From Mercurialis annua (taxonomy: Eukaryota > Streptophyta > Magnoliopsida > Malpighiales > Euphorbiaceae), in NCBI RefSeq assembly GCF_937616625.2, contig NC_065572.1, forward strand, positions 68,818,653-68,882,652: a DNA stretch of 64,000 nt. Direction: 5' to 3'. The translations under genes and the position numbers were made by a program. Within the stretch, counting starts at the first letter, position 1. Every line of letters begins with the position of its first letter. Shown here one piece after another: positions 12,061 through 27,005 of the stretch. The notes beneath the pieces were generated by a model, which was not told the DNA's origin, did not search any database, and worked only from the letters and a program-made list of their open reading frames with translations.

Positions 12061-12366
12061 ATTTAAAATTCATAATCTATTGATAAGTAAGTTACAGTTG
12101 ATGGTGGACAAATTCAGGTAATAGATACTAGGGTACTCAACTATCTCGATATTTTATTTTAGGTAAAAGAAAATAACGTGACCGCTGAATTTTGCAACCA
12201 AATTGAAAAGAAAAAATTGGTAGCTAAAAATATATTAAAGTTTGGTGGTTAAATTGAAAATAAAATAAAATTTAGTGACATATTAAATAAAAAATCAAAA
12301 TTTGATCACCAAAATAAAATATAACAATATATTGAATATCTTAGTGCCTATTAGTATCCGATCGAA

Positions 12367-12617
12367 TTCATTTTTCATTTTTTTTTGATACAGAGTACAT
12401 AAGATTTCCTGAACGGGTCTCAACTATGAGACGGCACCTTTAAGCCTTCCACATTCAGACTAATCCACACTCGAACCGTGTAGGTCCGTTGCGGGAGGCA
12501 AACTCTGCTCAAGTTTTAAACGGCTGCATACATGAGTACGGTTCGAACCCGCGACCTTACTTAAGTTAGAAGAGCGCTTTATCAATTCATTTACGTCTTG
12601 GGGTTCATTTTTCATTT
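12367..12617 (-). mobile_element. tRNA-derived SINE with 14-bp target duplication
   Basis: TTCATTTTTCATTT occurs at 12367-12380 and 12604-12617. On the minus strand the element has a B-box GGTCGCGGGTTCGAACC (about 12541-12557), an inner GTGGATTAGTCTGAATGTGG segment and an A-rich 3' end (poly-T at 12381 on the plus strand). A diverged relative with the same ATTAGTCTGAAT block lies at 47.6 kb. Confidence 0.85.
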
Positions 12618-13364
12618 CTTTAATCATTAAGAGATTACCAAGGTTGACCATATTGGTCAGTTTGTTGTGATCCCTTTCTAGTAACTTAATTATAACTAAT
12701 GACTAAAGCTGTTGCAGATTCCTCAGAAATTAAATTAGGGTTTATCCAATCTGTCTGTGGGAGCACCATACCCATAATAAAATTATGAATTTTGCAACTT
12801 TATCACGATCTAAATTTATAAGTGGCCACTAACACTAAAAAACGGAAATAATTATTCCGAAACCCGTGATAAATCTATCAAAATTTACATCTATCACTAA
12901 TTTCTAACAAACACGTATGCATTCATCAAATTGCACGTATAGTTTGTTTTTTTTACGTCCTTGTCAAACATCACAGTTCTTAATATGCAAAATAAATTCT
13001 TATATCAATAACTATGATAAAATTAATAAATATGTCAAGAATAAAAAGAAACTAACATGTTTTGCTTCGGCATTTTTATGTTGCAACTCAATTATGTTCA
13101 AAAATAAATAAAGGATACACAAAAAAGTAATAAAATAAAATGTAATTTAATTTAATATCTTAAGTTATTTGTATTGAAAATTTAGTTTGAAGACAAATAT
13201 TCATAAATTTATGGGAAAAGTTGAAAAATACTTGATTTTGTTAAAATAATCTCAAAAATACTTATGTTCGTTTTTATTTGCGGACAATACTTACAAAAGA
13301 AAATAAATTGCACCTAGCACTTGATTTAATAAAAACATTAAACCTAACACTTAAAATCTTATTT

Positions 13365-13640
13365 TTCTAAACCCTAAATCATACTAAACCCTAAACCCTA
13401 AATCATGCTAAACCCTAAACCCTAAATTCCAAACTTTAAACCCTAAAACATGCTAAACCCTAAATCCTAAATTCTAAATCTTAAACCCTAAACCCTAAAT
13501 TATGCTAAACCCTAAACCCTAAATTATGCTAAACCCTAAACCCTAAATCATGCTAAACCCTATATCCTAAATCTTAAACCCTAAACCCTAAATCATGCTA
13601 AACCCTAACCCTAAAATCATAAACCCTAAACCCTTAAAAT
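13365..13640. repeat. Interstitial telomere-like repeats
   Basis: Many copies of AAACCCTAAA, the plant telomere unit TTTAGGG read on the other strand, are arranged in a higher-order unit of about 24 bp of the form AAACCCTAAACCCTAAATCATGCT. Copies are degenerate (TCATGCT, TTATGCT, TCTTAAA interruptions), so this is an amplified interstitial array and not a true telomere. Confidence 0.9.
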
Positions 13641-13669
13641 TCTAAAATCTAAATTCTAAGTCTTAAAAA

Positions 13670-13845
13670 ATGGAGTTAAATGTTGGATGAATAAAAAAAT
13701 GAAGTTAAATGTTGGACAAAATAAAAAGATTGGGTTAAGTGTTGGATGAAATAAAAAGGTGAAATCAAGTGCTGGATGAAATAAAAAGGTGGAATCAAGT
13801 GCTAGATGAAATAAAAAGGTGGGATCAAGTGTTGACAAAAAAAAA
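13670..13845. repeat. Minisatellite of about 30 bp
   Basis: About six tandem units of the form GTTGGATGAAATAAAAAGGTGAAATCAAGT, with G/C, T/A and small indel variation, directly follow the telomere-like array. An open minus-strand frame of 60 codons across it merely reads the repeat and is not a gene. Confidence 0.88.
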
Positions 13846-13915
13846 AAAGATGCTCAAGTATTTTTGGAATTATTTTTGATAATCAAGTGCTGAGTCTAAT
13901 TTCCTCTAAATTTAT

Positions 13916-16500
13916 TGATAATAAACAATTAAGCTCTTTTCAGCATGAAAAAGTTAGGTAAAGGCTAATAATGCTGGACAACATGTCTAGTCCATCAGTT
14001 ACCAGCCCATTTTAAAATGTCTCATTGCGCACAAAAACTAGTAATAGTGTAACTCATTTAGTAGTCCGTCATTTCTTTGGAAATAGAAAAAAATTCTAAA
14101 GACTAGGCAATCCTTTTTGTTTTAAACAATTTTAAAAAGTACATTCAAAAATGTCTTTGTATTAATAATTAAAATAAATTACAATAATATAAGATGAAAT
14201 TCATGTAAGTATGAAAATTTCAAATTTCAAAATGAACAAATATATTAATTTAAGTGATTTTGTTTGGGTCCAATATAGGTGATGATATTGAACCAAAATC
14301 CTACATAGAAAGAAAATCGATAAACAAAATTAATTATAACATTCCATATAAATCTCTCATATTACAGTAAATAATCATCAATTATAATCTTTAACTCTTT
14401 TTCTTTCTGTTTTTTTTAATTATACATTTAATTATCACGTAGACAATTAGGCATAGTTAAATCATTTCAAAAATTTAAAACAGATTCATGTATTCCGAAC
14501 TCGGGCTAAAGAAGGAAGAGGAGAAGGAACAAAGAAGGAAATATTGGCAACAATATGTTTTACTATAAGAAAGCTTATGATGTTTATACCGATTTATTAT
14601 GCGCATGAGTAGGGCAAATTGTGATACATAATCAACTTTTGAAAGGTTTGATTTTTTCTTTTAAAAAAATTAAAAAATTGACTTTTTAAATAACGGAAGG
14701 AATCTTTAAAATAAAGTTCCATTACGGCCATTTGTTTTTCCCATGTCTGAAACTTTTAGGAAAAGATAGGGTGTTACTGTCGAGTCGGTTTAAAATACCG
14801 TCAAACTCAAATTCGACTCTAAAATTTTAAAATTTGAAATTCAACTCAAACTCGATACAGTTTCATTTTAAGAGTCCAAACTTGAACTCATTGGCATAAT
14901 TTATATTTTTACCTAATTATATGTATAAAAAGTAAAAAAAATCAAATTGTATTATAATTATATAAAATTCGGCTAGGCTCATAAATTTATCAAATTAAAT
15001 ATTTAAATGCTCGAATAGTCCAATTTAAACGTGACTCGATATCATTAACCGGGTCTATTTAAAAAAAAATCAAACTAAGATTAAATTGTTTGACTTTGAG
15101 CGTTGGCTCGACTCGACTGCAGCATGGGAGGACAACACAATTTTAGAAGGAATCCATTAATGAACATTTCATCTTTTTCCTCTCAATAAGCAACTCATTG
15201 TCCAACTTGTAATATTCATTTATATTACTATCAGTCATTGTTAGGTTGTCTTATTCGCAAAATAAATGAATAAACTATATTGTTAATTAATTTCGTATTA
15301 GAATCTAATCACCTACTCAGCTTTAAAACCAATTTCTTAGTCAGTCTACACTAGATTTGACATCCAATAAATATAATATTTTGATAATGGGTTGTTACAT
15401 CATTGTAATTTAATTGGTGGATGAAGCACATTTTGCTCATGACTTTACTAATCTATGTAATCGTGACTAATACGTTTGCTAATAACCAACTTTTTGCTAC
15501 ATAATACACATAAAAAATTCGAAAATGGCTCTTACAAAGTTATGAGTTGCATAGAGACTTTATGTAAGTTATTATTAATCCAAGCCCCATTATAGCAATC
15601 AATAATTCATTCCTTTTAGGGACACTTCTAATATTTTATGGTAGTATATGACAAATTTTTGGGTTTAATTAAAGTCAAACCCATCTTTATATCCCTATAT
15701 TTTTAAAATTTTATCTATTTGATTGTTTTTAAAATTTGTGTCTCTGTGTAGTCCTTGTACTTTAGACATTTTGAATTTCTAGGTCCACTTAAAACGAAAA
15801 AAGAGATTGCATTACACTCGCCGTAAATATATGTGCGATTGAATTTAATATACAACTAACTTGACATATAAAGAAAAATATGGCACATCATAAACAAAAA
15901 AAATATAAATATATGGGTTTATAGAATTAACTTTTAAACCTTAAAAAAAAAAGAATTAACTTTTAAAAGTAATTTGAAAGTATAAAAATCTTTTATTATT
16001 CCTGACATAAAAATAGTTAATCAGTAATAGTGATTAGGTGGAATGCTCACAAATTCCGTAAAAGGATCAATAAAAAAATTGTTTAACTATATTTTAAATC
16101 CAAATCTTTGCATATTTTATCAATTACGATCAAATCATTCAACTTTTACAATTATGTCTAATTTGAATATATTTTTTGTAATTATGACCAAAACTTTAAA
16201 TTTTATCTTTAAATTCAAATCTTTGTGTTTTTTTTATCAATTACGATCAAACATTTATATTAACTCTTTTTAGAAGTTAGAAAAAAAATTAAAATTGATC
16301 ATAATCGATAAAAGACGTAAATATTTGATTTAAAAAATACAATTTAACATTTTGATCACAATTATAAAAAAAAGTTTAAAAAGTTTAATTGTATTTCATT
16401 AAAGATGCAAAGTTTGGGTTTTAAAATTAATTTGGCTAAAGACCTATTGAAATAAATTTTATATCAATAAAATTAAAAGTATGTGGGAGCATTTGATGGG
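13916..16500. other. AT-rich intergenic DNA without recognised genes
   Basis: Only short ORFs are present. At 16075-16420 an imperfect inverted repeat (AAATCCAAATCTTTGCAT against ATGCAAAGTTTGGGTTTT) with internal repeats of ATCAATTACGATCAAA suggests another decayed MITE. At 14770-15120 there are scattered CGACTC/GAGTCG motifs without clear termini. Confidence 0.45.
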
Positions 16501-16528
16501 TTAAGTTTTTTTAATTAAACTAATAACC

Positions 16529-16608
16529 CACGTGTCGACTATATTGAAGTAGCTTTGTGTGTCGGAGAAGCTTTTTCTAAATGTCAGAAACAGAACCACT
16601 ATATATAA
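16529..16608 (+). promoter_or_regulatory. Di19 promoter: ABRE/G-box and TATA box
   Basis: CACGTGTC at 16529-16536 contains the ABRE core ACGTGTC, the known target of ABA-responsive bZIP factors. TATATAA at 16602-16608 lies about 70 bp downstream and 134 bp before the Di19 start codon, giving a 5' leader of about 100 nt. The arrangement fits a drought/ABA-responsive promoter; expression itself is not shown by the sequence. Confidence 0.6.
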
Positions 16609-16741
16609 GTGAGTAAGCTGCAAATGCAAATACCAGAGTTTACCTAGCTTCCTTCAATCAGTAGTATAGTACCCATCACCGGAATCTGACGTTATTTGGC
16701 CGGAAATTGCTGACACTGTCTCCTGAAAACTTGCCGTAATC

Positions 16742-19528
16742 ATGGAAATTGATTTTTGGCCTTCAACTAACCGTCATCATCATCTATCTGCTCAACTACA
16801 ACAAGCTGCTACTAGATACTCCTCTGGTACTTTACTTAGCTTCTTTTTCTTGCAAATGATTAGCTCTTTAAACTTTTGTCTGAAATCTTTGTCTTATTAC
16901 TTCATGACACCACTGAAATACAGTACAATTTCTTACATACTGATGTTTAGTTAATTTGTTAGTCTTGTTCTTCAATTTATTTGTTTTTAATTTTGAGCAA
17001 TTTTAGGAGATTAGTTTTTGTGTTTTTATTTATTTAAATTGTTGATGTGTTTTTTTTATTATCTGTTTTTAAGATTATTAGTACAAAATTTGAGTTCTTA
17101 TTTGGAAAGAAATCTAAGAATATAATATCATGGATATTCTCTATGAATAATGTTGTGGAACCGGTCCACATAATCTCAAGAGATTTCATTATGAAATTTT
17201 CTTAATTGATTAGAGGAAATTAGGGTTGTGGAGAAGTATATATAAGTTCTTGATGTTGAGCAGCTTGAGTGAAGGTTAATTATGCCTGAGGCTGGCTTAG
17301 AAATGATGAAAAAAACTACCCATCAGTATGAGATTGATTTATATATCTCAAATCTTCATATTACTTTAGATGAACTCAAGGCATTGGGTTTGTTGGTCTC
17401 CGAGTTAGAAAGTTTGAAACTTTCTAACCAATATTCACATCTTTTGAGGGAAAAAGCAAATCTTTTGATTGAGTCGTATGGTATCTCTAAATCCATAAAT
17501 CTGCGAAATGGTAACAGTGTAGAAGAAGTATCTGAGGATGAAAATGGCGAGGAATCCTATGAAATTACTTTCATTGAAGGTGAGATAAATTTGGGGGAAT
17601 TCTGGGTAGATGCTGCAAGTACAGTGATAATCCGATAGTAACTGATAACTCTGAATTAATTCATGAGTATTTTCCTAGAAATTTACATGTATATATTCTT
17701 GGTTCCGTTGTTTGTCGAATTGAAAATGTGTCCATGATAAACAATTGAAATATGTATTTTGCTCATGTAGAAACCTTGTTTCTAGGTGTGATAGAGAAGG
17801 ATTAGAGGAGATTTTTCAAGATTTTGGTTTAAAGGTACTTCCGCTAAAGAGTAATTTGGTATTTACATTCCTAGGAACACATTTGGAAAGATTGTAGTAT
17901 GTCTATGTGTGTGAAAGTTAAAATGCTGCATGAGATCACTGCAACTATTAGTTATATTCCACGGAAACTTGTCGGGTTTTTTCAGCAATCTATAACCTAC
18001 TTTGTAAAATACATTATTTTGCCTGTGTCAATAATTTTCGTGTCAGTATTTTTCGTTTTAACAACATAGGCTGTTGAAATCCTTCAAATATTATTTATAA
18101 GGTTTACTTTTTGTTAGTTAATTGGAACCTCATGAGTGTCTAGTGCAACAGTTATCTCAGAAATGATGATTTTTCTCCAGTCCTTTGATTTGCATTGTTT
18201 ATTGGTGGCCTGCTGTTAGTTTCCTCCTGGATTTGTCTTCCTCTCGAAGCATTGATGATCTCACTTTTGTACATGCTTTATTGGTTACTTATCGCTGATA
18301 TTTAGATTTATATGTCAACCATAATAAGTTCTCAATTTTGCTTTGTTGTTCAATGTGTAAACAGATAATCATTCGCTAATAGATGATTCAGATGGAGATG
18401 ATGATGTCAGAGCTTACTTTCCGTGCCCCTTCTGTTATGTAGACATCGAAATCCATGTGTTTTGCAGCCATCTGCAGGATGAACACTGTTTTAACTTAAA
18501 AAACGCAGTATGTACTTCTCTAGTCCTCTTTAGTACTTATCCGGTAAAATGTTGTTTTTAGGTGTCTCCTCTTCTTCTTGTGGATGCTTCCGTTGATCAG
18601 TATGAGCTTCATGATAAAGTGAATCTTCTGGTTTATTACTGGATGAAACTTGGAGTCAGCATTCTAAATTTTCCACTGAAATTTTGGGTTGGGCGCTGAA
18701 TTAAATTTTGTTTCAGGTCTGTCCACTTTGTGCAGCAAATCTAGGGAAAGATGTGATTGGGCATTTCATCGTACAGCATGCGAGTTCTTTAAAGGTATTG
18801 CTCATACTTGGAAAAAAACTTAGCCTTAGTCTTAAACTAGTTAGTTTAACACCTAATTCATCAGAAAACGCGTTCCTTTATGCTTTACAGCGCAGGAGAA
18901 AATCATTAAAATCTAATCCATGGACTGGCAGTTCAGCTATGACAAACAAGGAACTGAGCTCATTTCTCTGGTCTTCAACAAATGGCAGGGTAAACACAAA
19001 TGAAGCTGCACCAGATTCACTTCTCTCACCATTTCTTGGAGGCATATCCCATTCAAACATTAAAGTAAATGAGCGAGATGAGTCCCGCAAAAAAAGTGCT
19101 CATTCTGCAAGGTATGCTCCTCGTCTGTCTTAATTTCTCTGAGGTATATGTGCTTGATTATTTTCGCTATTCATAAAACATGACAGAAGCATCCACATAG
19201 TGCAATTTACTTATTTTTGGATTCTGTTTTTCTCTGATTTTTTGGTGAGTTCAACTGTTAGCTTGTGATATTATTGAGATATGAACATGTGAATTCTTGT
19301 TTCAAATTATTTGGCTATGCTAAAATTCTATTAAGAATCGAAAATCAGCAAAATTCGTGTAGAAATAATAAAATTTCAACTTCTTAGAATATTTGGCAGC
19401 GCGATGAACTAAGTGGACTTATTTTCTGCAGCTTTGAGATATCTTCTGTTGACAATGAGGTGGACTCTGAAGAGAGAAGGCAAAGAGCTACATTTGTTCA
19501 GCAGTTGATTGCCTCGACGATCTTTTAG
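16742..19528 (+). CDS. Dehydration-induced 19 (Di19) family zinc-finger protein
   Basis: Five exons rebuilt from GT-AG sites: 16742-16826, 18365-18507, 18717-18794, 18891-19111, 19432-19528; they join in frame to 207 residues, the usual Di19 length. Two atypical C2H2 fingers are visible: Cys49-Cys52-His64-His69 (in FPCPFC and HLQDEH) and Cys78-Cys81-His92-His97 (in VCPLC and HFIVQH). A basic RRRKS stretch at the start of exon 4 may act as a nuclear signal. The C-terminal Di19 domain ends in an EERRQRATFVQQLIASTIF-type helix, which is characteristic of the family. Di19 proteins are nuclear, bind DNA and take part in drought, salt and ABA responses, often as CDPK substrates. Intron 1 is about 1.5 kb and contains an orphan ORF (17282-17638). 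The upstream ABRE agrees with the family role. Confidence 0.93.
17282..17638 (+). other. Orphan 118-codon ORF inside Di19 intron 1
   Basis: A continuous ATG-to-TAG frame in the first intron of the Di19 gene, same strand, predicts an acidic soluble protein. It has a Leu-rich helical first half (ALGLLVSELESLKLSNQYSH) and an acidic second half (EEVSEDENGEESYEITF). I recognise no family. Local composition is more coding-like than the rest of the intron, and no splice sites connect it to Di19 in frame. It could be a retrogene fragment, an alternative exon or chance. Confidence 0.3.
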
Positions 19529-20887
19529 AGCTTTGTCACAACTTGATACGATGCAGGGGGATGTATCGCCCATGTTCCAAACCTATGGATGATGATGATG
19601 ATGGATCTACAGTCACTGGGATTTTTAGTACTAGTGCATGATTTTAGAAAGTTTAGTCTCCATATTAGATATTTAAGGATTTATATCCCAGTGGATGATG
19701 AGTTTTAGGAACTCTATTTTCGACCCTATCTTGTACCTAATGTATTATGTCTCATTTCTTAGTTTACATTTTATAATGTAATATCATTTAGAAACAGAGC
19801 ATTCTCCGTCTTATTAAATCTTAGAAATAATTCTCACTTTTTGTATCAATTCAGTGTCTAATTTTTCTTTATCAAATCAGAAGTTAATAATTTTTAAATA
19901 TTAATATGATATTTTTAATCAATTAAGTCTCATAAAAATACCAATTTTGACCAGTCAATATTTTGAAATTGCTAAAGTTGAGAGTTAAAAAAGGATTTGC
20001 TATTGAATCAAAACTACAATCTCTGAAGAACATCATCTTCACTGTCTGATCAATTATTAATAAATAAATAAATCTTCACTGCAGCAAGTAAATAAATGTT
20101 AATGGTAAACAGAATTGAAGTATCAGAAAGTGAAGCATTGAACACATATATTCAGCCAATAACCAAATATAAATGAAACAGTGTCAATCTTAGAACATAT
20201 ACTCAGCTGAGTAGTGAAATACTTTGCTGCATAAAAACAAATGATGCTTCCGTTGATGTGATGCCTAATCGAAGATCATTATGATTTATAGAAACTATTT
20301 CTTAAGCACTATCTTCAGTTCATCATAACTGTCAACAAGTTCAGCAAATTGAAAGTTTACTTCCTCAACTATTAAAGTATAATTATAAGCAAATAGCAGC
20401 AGTTTTTTAATTATCGAATCAAATAAGATAAACTCAGAAGCGGCATGATCAAGAACAAGAAAGATCGGATAGTGATAATGCACTAAACCATGCCATAAAG
20501 CAACCCAGACAAATGCACAAGCAAGCAAAATTTGATGACAATGATACAATTCCATAGGCAGAACATAAACATAAAGACACCCTTAGAAGTCAGAACAAGT
20601 AAATTCAGATTGCAGATTCTTCTCTGCATACATGTCATTTAAAGTTGTTCAAATTTAACAATTAGAAAGCAACCAAGCACAAGAAATGGCGACAAAGAAA
20701 TCAAATTGAAATTATCATAAGAATATAATCCCGCTAGACTAAACAGCAAAAAGTGAAAGAAGAACAAAACTGCAAATTATATGACATTGGGCTCCGACAG
20801 TTTTTCTAAAATGGCGAAACTGATTGCACAACGATATAAAGTTCAACACCATTAAAGAAGCCAAGAAACAATTACTTTTAAGAGTAT
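19529..20887. other. Intergenic region between Di19 and EF-Tu 3' ends
   Basis: The two genes converge here, so the stretch should contain both 3' UTRs. An 86-codon minus-strand ORF at 20295-20555 has no recognisable domain and probably lies near the EF-Tu 3' UTR. No RNA gene or mobile element was recognised. Confidence 0.5.
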
Positions 20888-22351
20888 CTACTCAATGATA
20901 GACTGAATGACACCAGCTCCAACAGTCTTCCCACCTTCTCTGATAGCAAACCTCATACCCTGTTCACAAGCAACAGGCACAATAAGCTCGACCACCATCT
21001 TTACACGATCACCAGGCATAACCATTTTCGACTCCTCATCCTTATCGTTCATAATAGCAGTAACCTTCCCAGTGACATCAGTTGTCCTCATGTAAAACTG
21101 AGGCCTATAACCAGCGAAGAAAGGCGAATGCCTACCACCCTCTTCTTTCTTCAACACATATACAATCGCCGAGAATTTCGTATGGGGCAAAATTGTCCCA
21201 ACTTTCGCCAAAACCATGCCTCTTTGAATATCAATCTTCTGAATTCCTCTCAACAACAAACCAACATTATCACCAGCCATCGCGTCATCTAAAATCTTCT
21301 GAAACATCTCAACACCAGTAACAGTAGTATTCCTAGTTTCCCTCAAACCGACAATCTCAACAGTCTCACCGACCTTAACGGTCCCTCGTTCAACTCTACC
21401 AGTGGCAACAGTACCACGACCAGTAATCGAAAACACATCCTCAATAGCAAGTAAAAAGGGCAAATCAACCTGTCTTTGCGGAATAGGAATATAACTATCA
21501 ACAGAATCCATAAGGTCATAAATTTTATCAACCCACTGATTCTCACCGCGTTTAATAGCGGGATTAGCCATCAAAGCCTCTAAAGCTAACAAAGCAGAGC
21601 CAGAAATAATAGGAATATCATCACCAGGAAACTCATAAGAAGATAACAACTCACGAACCTCTAATTCAACCAACTGTAGCAGTTCCTCGTCATCAACTTG
21701 GTCCTGTTTATTCAAGAAAACAACCATATTCGGAACACCCACCTGTTTTGCCAACAAAACATGCTCCTTCGTCTGCGGCATAGGCCCGTCAGCGCCGGAC
21801 ACAACAAGAATGGCTCCGTCCATCTGGGCAGCTCCAGTAATCATATTCTTAACATAATCAGCGTGACCCGGGCAGTCGACATGAGCGTAATGACGATTCT
21901 CAGTCTCATACTCAACAGTAGCAGTGTTGATGGTGATACCACGAGCGCGTTCTTCAGGGGCGGCGTCAATTTCGTCGTATTTCTTGGGGGCGCTGTTACC
22001 CATGGAAGCTAGGGCCATGGTTAAAGCAGCAGTGAGAGTGGTTTTACCGTGGTCGACGTGGCCAATTGTACCGATGTTGACATGGGGTTTCTTTCTTTCG
22101 AATTTCCCCCTGGCGGCGCGGACAGTGAAGGAGCGGCGGCGGGTGGTGGTGGCGGGGGAGGTGGAGGAAGTGGGGGAGGCGGTGGTGGTGAGGAAGGGGG
22201 AAATGAAGGAGGAGGAGAGGAGGGTTTTGGGAGTTAGGGTAGAGGAGGTGGGTTTAAAGGAGAAAGAGGGGGGTGCTGGGGAGGAGGTGGAGGGGTGTGG
22301 GTAGGCCAGTTTTGAGGAGGTGGAGACTGTTGCTGATGCTGAAATCGCCAT
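20888..22351 (-). CDS. TUFA: Elongation factor Tu, chloroplastic (nuclear tufA)
   Basis: An intronless 487-codon gene for the plastid translation GTPase that delivers aminoacyl-tRNA to the ribosome. Residues 1 to about 78 form a Ser/Thr/Pro-rich chloroplast transit peptide ending near [15 protein letters not shown]. The G domain shows G1 GHVDHGKT (97-104), the switch region RGITI, G3 DCPGH (159-163) and G4 NKQD (214-217). Domains 2 and 3 follow with [20 protein letters not shown] and [20 protein letters not shown]. The protein ends in the typical [11 protein letters not shown] motif. The start codon context (AAAAATGGC) is good, and a pyrimidine-rich leader (CCTCTCCCACCCTTCTCTTC) precedes it, as is common in translation-factor mRNAs. 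Length and motifs match intact plastid EF-Tu, with no sign of decay. Confidence 0.98.
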   Translation of the reverse strand: MAISASATVSTSSKLAYPHPSTSSPAPPSFSFKPTSSTLTPKTLLSSSFISPFLTTTASPTSSTSPATTTRRRSFTVRAARGKFERKKPHVNIGTIGHVDHGKTTLTAALTMALASMGNSAPKKYDEIDAAPEERARGITINTATVEYETENRHYAHVDCPGHADYVKNMITGAAQMDGAILVVSGADGPMPQTKEHVLLAKQVGVPNMVVFLNKQDQVDDEELLQLVELEVRELLSSYEFPGDDIPIISGSALLALEALMANPAIKRGENQWVDKIYDLMDSVDSYIPIPQRQVDLPFLLAIEDVFSITGRGTVATGRVERGTVKVGETVEIVGLRETRNTTVTGVEMFQKILDDAMAGDNVGLLLRGIQKIDIQRGMVLAKVGTILPHTKFSAIVYVLKKEEGGRHSPFFAGYRPQFYMRTTDVTGKVTAIMNDKDEESKMVMPGDRVKMVVELIVPVACEQGMRFAIREGGKTVGAGVIQSIIE

Positions 22352-23858
22352 TTTTAGTGGTAAATTGAAGAGTGGGAACTGGAGTAGAGAAGAGAAGGGT
22401 GGGAGAGGATTGGTTTTGTTATCTCTTTGTTTTTTGGGGTCAGGGAGACTACTCAGTTTTATCCACTCTCAGGCTCACTTCGTTTTGGGTTACTCGAGGT
22501 GTTATGGAAATTCTGTCATATTTATCATCGTTTATGACACGTCCATATATGGGGCCTTGTTGGAATTGCTGACAAGGTTATTTAGCAAGGTTGTAAATTT
22601 AAAATTTACCAAAATTACTTTTTTTCTTTTTCCTTGTTTTGGTATGAAAATGGGATGAAAATAGTGGACCAACAATTCAATTATAATAAAAATAATCGAT
22701 TTAATTCATTTATTATAAATATTTTGGAAAAATTTATTCTATTCGTTTTTAATATTAAAAGAAAAATTATACTGCATTATTTTATACATGTTCACAATTT
22801 CAAATGATTAAAATGTACAAAACAATTTCAAAAAAAAAAAACAGATTTTATCTCTTTAATTCGGTTTAATTTTATATTTTCTTCGAAAACTGAACGATGG
22901 TATTATATTTACTATCATTGAACCATACCGAGTTGAACTTAAGAGGCATAAATTCTCAGCACAATCCATAATAGAGAGGTTAAGAATTGTAGCAAGGCTG
23001 GGGCCAGTAATCTACTTGAATTAAATGTCATACTCGTAAGATTTGTGGCTATCAGCAGGTAACTCGTACAAATACTTGCCTCTATTGGAGCCACGTTTTC
23101 AAGTTTAGGTCCTTAGATTTTAAGAACCGGTTAGCCCCAAACTTAACAGAGCATAAACTGCGGTTGGTAATGGAAGCATGACAATCAACAAAAACCAATA
23201 GATCAATTAGAACAATCAATTCATAAATAGATAAGTGATTAGTAACATTACAATGCCAAAAATCCCTCAAATCTGTTGAGTTCATCAAAATTCCATACCA
23301 TGCCAAAAAGCACCAACAAAAAGTAAGAGATTATACGTATAACTGAAACGAAAGTTCCGTAAAGCATATTTACAAGTATGTACTCCAAAAAATAGTTGAC
23401 TAACCTAATCAAACGTAAAACGACAAGCAACTAAATCCATTGTATGCGGAAACGACATGCTAAAGGGACACCTGAGTTACCATACCTCTCAAAGCATGAT
23501 GTTGAATCTAAGCTAAACTTTTTGCAGGATCACCAGTTCATTGATTCTCACCTCAACATGAACCAATCCAAGTGCATAATTTAGCTATGAACTTGCTCCA
23601 TTGTTTCTTAAATCATAATTTCACAGCCATAAAACCGCCCAAAATCCGCATTGCCTTGTAATATCTTCATCTGCTCTTGAGAAATCTCCAGCACCATGAT
23701 CATCTGTCAGTGGAATATCTAACCACTCAGATGTGTAATCTTTCGGGTCAGAATAGTGATAATCTAGTTAACATCTACTCTGAATTGGAAATATGCAGAA
23801 GCATGATATTCACTCTAAAGGAAGACCGTATCTCTAAATTGCATATCTTGCCACTGTC
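22352..23858. other. Intergenic region: EF-Tu promoter and WNK 3' UTR
   Basis: The first few hundred bases hold the EF-Tu 5' leader and promoter; no clear TATA box was identified. The part next to 23858 should include the WNK 3' UTR. Short ORFs here lack family signals. No RNA gene or transposon was recognised. Confidence 0.5.

Positions 23859-27005
<3,147 letters not shown>

Larger units (their letters stand above)
13204..13915. mobile_element. MULE-type non-autonomous element carrying telomere-like repeats and a minisatellite
   Basis: The 9-bp direct repeat TAAATTTAT lies at 13204-13212 and 13907-13915. The ends are imperfect inverted repeats: the left contains ATACTTGATTTTGTTAAAAT and CAAAAATACTTATG, and the right on the opposite strand contains CACTTGATTATCAAAAATAA and CAAAAATACTTGAGC. 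The 694-bp interior holds no gene. It holds a block of CCCTAAA units (about 13365-13640) and a roughly 30-bp tandem repeat (about 13670-13845). Confidence 0.7.

Noticed and set aside
12460..12651. 63-codon minus-strand ORF and tRNA-like GGTTCGAACC
   Set aside because: The sequence is a SINE with a target duplication. No cloverleaf or acceptor stem could be formed, so it is neither a tRNA gene nor a protein gene.
13656..13838. 60-codon ORF with repeated FLFHP motif
   Set aside because: It is simply the minisatellite translated in one frame.
21343..22304. Several ORFs of 60-126 codons on both strands within the EF-Tu gene
   Set aside because: They are shadow frames of the EF-Tu coding sequence, which is unusually GC-rich in the transit-peptide part; they show no domain.
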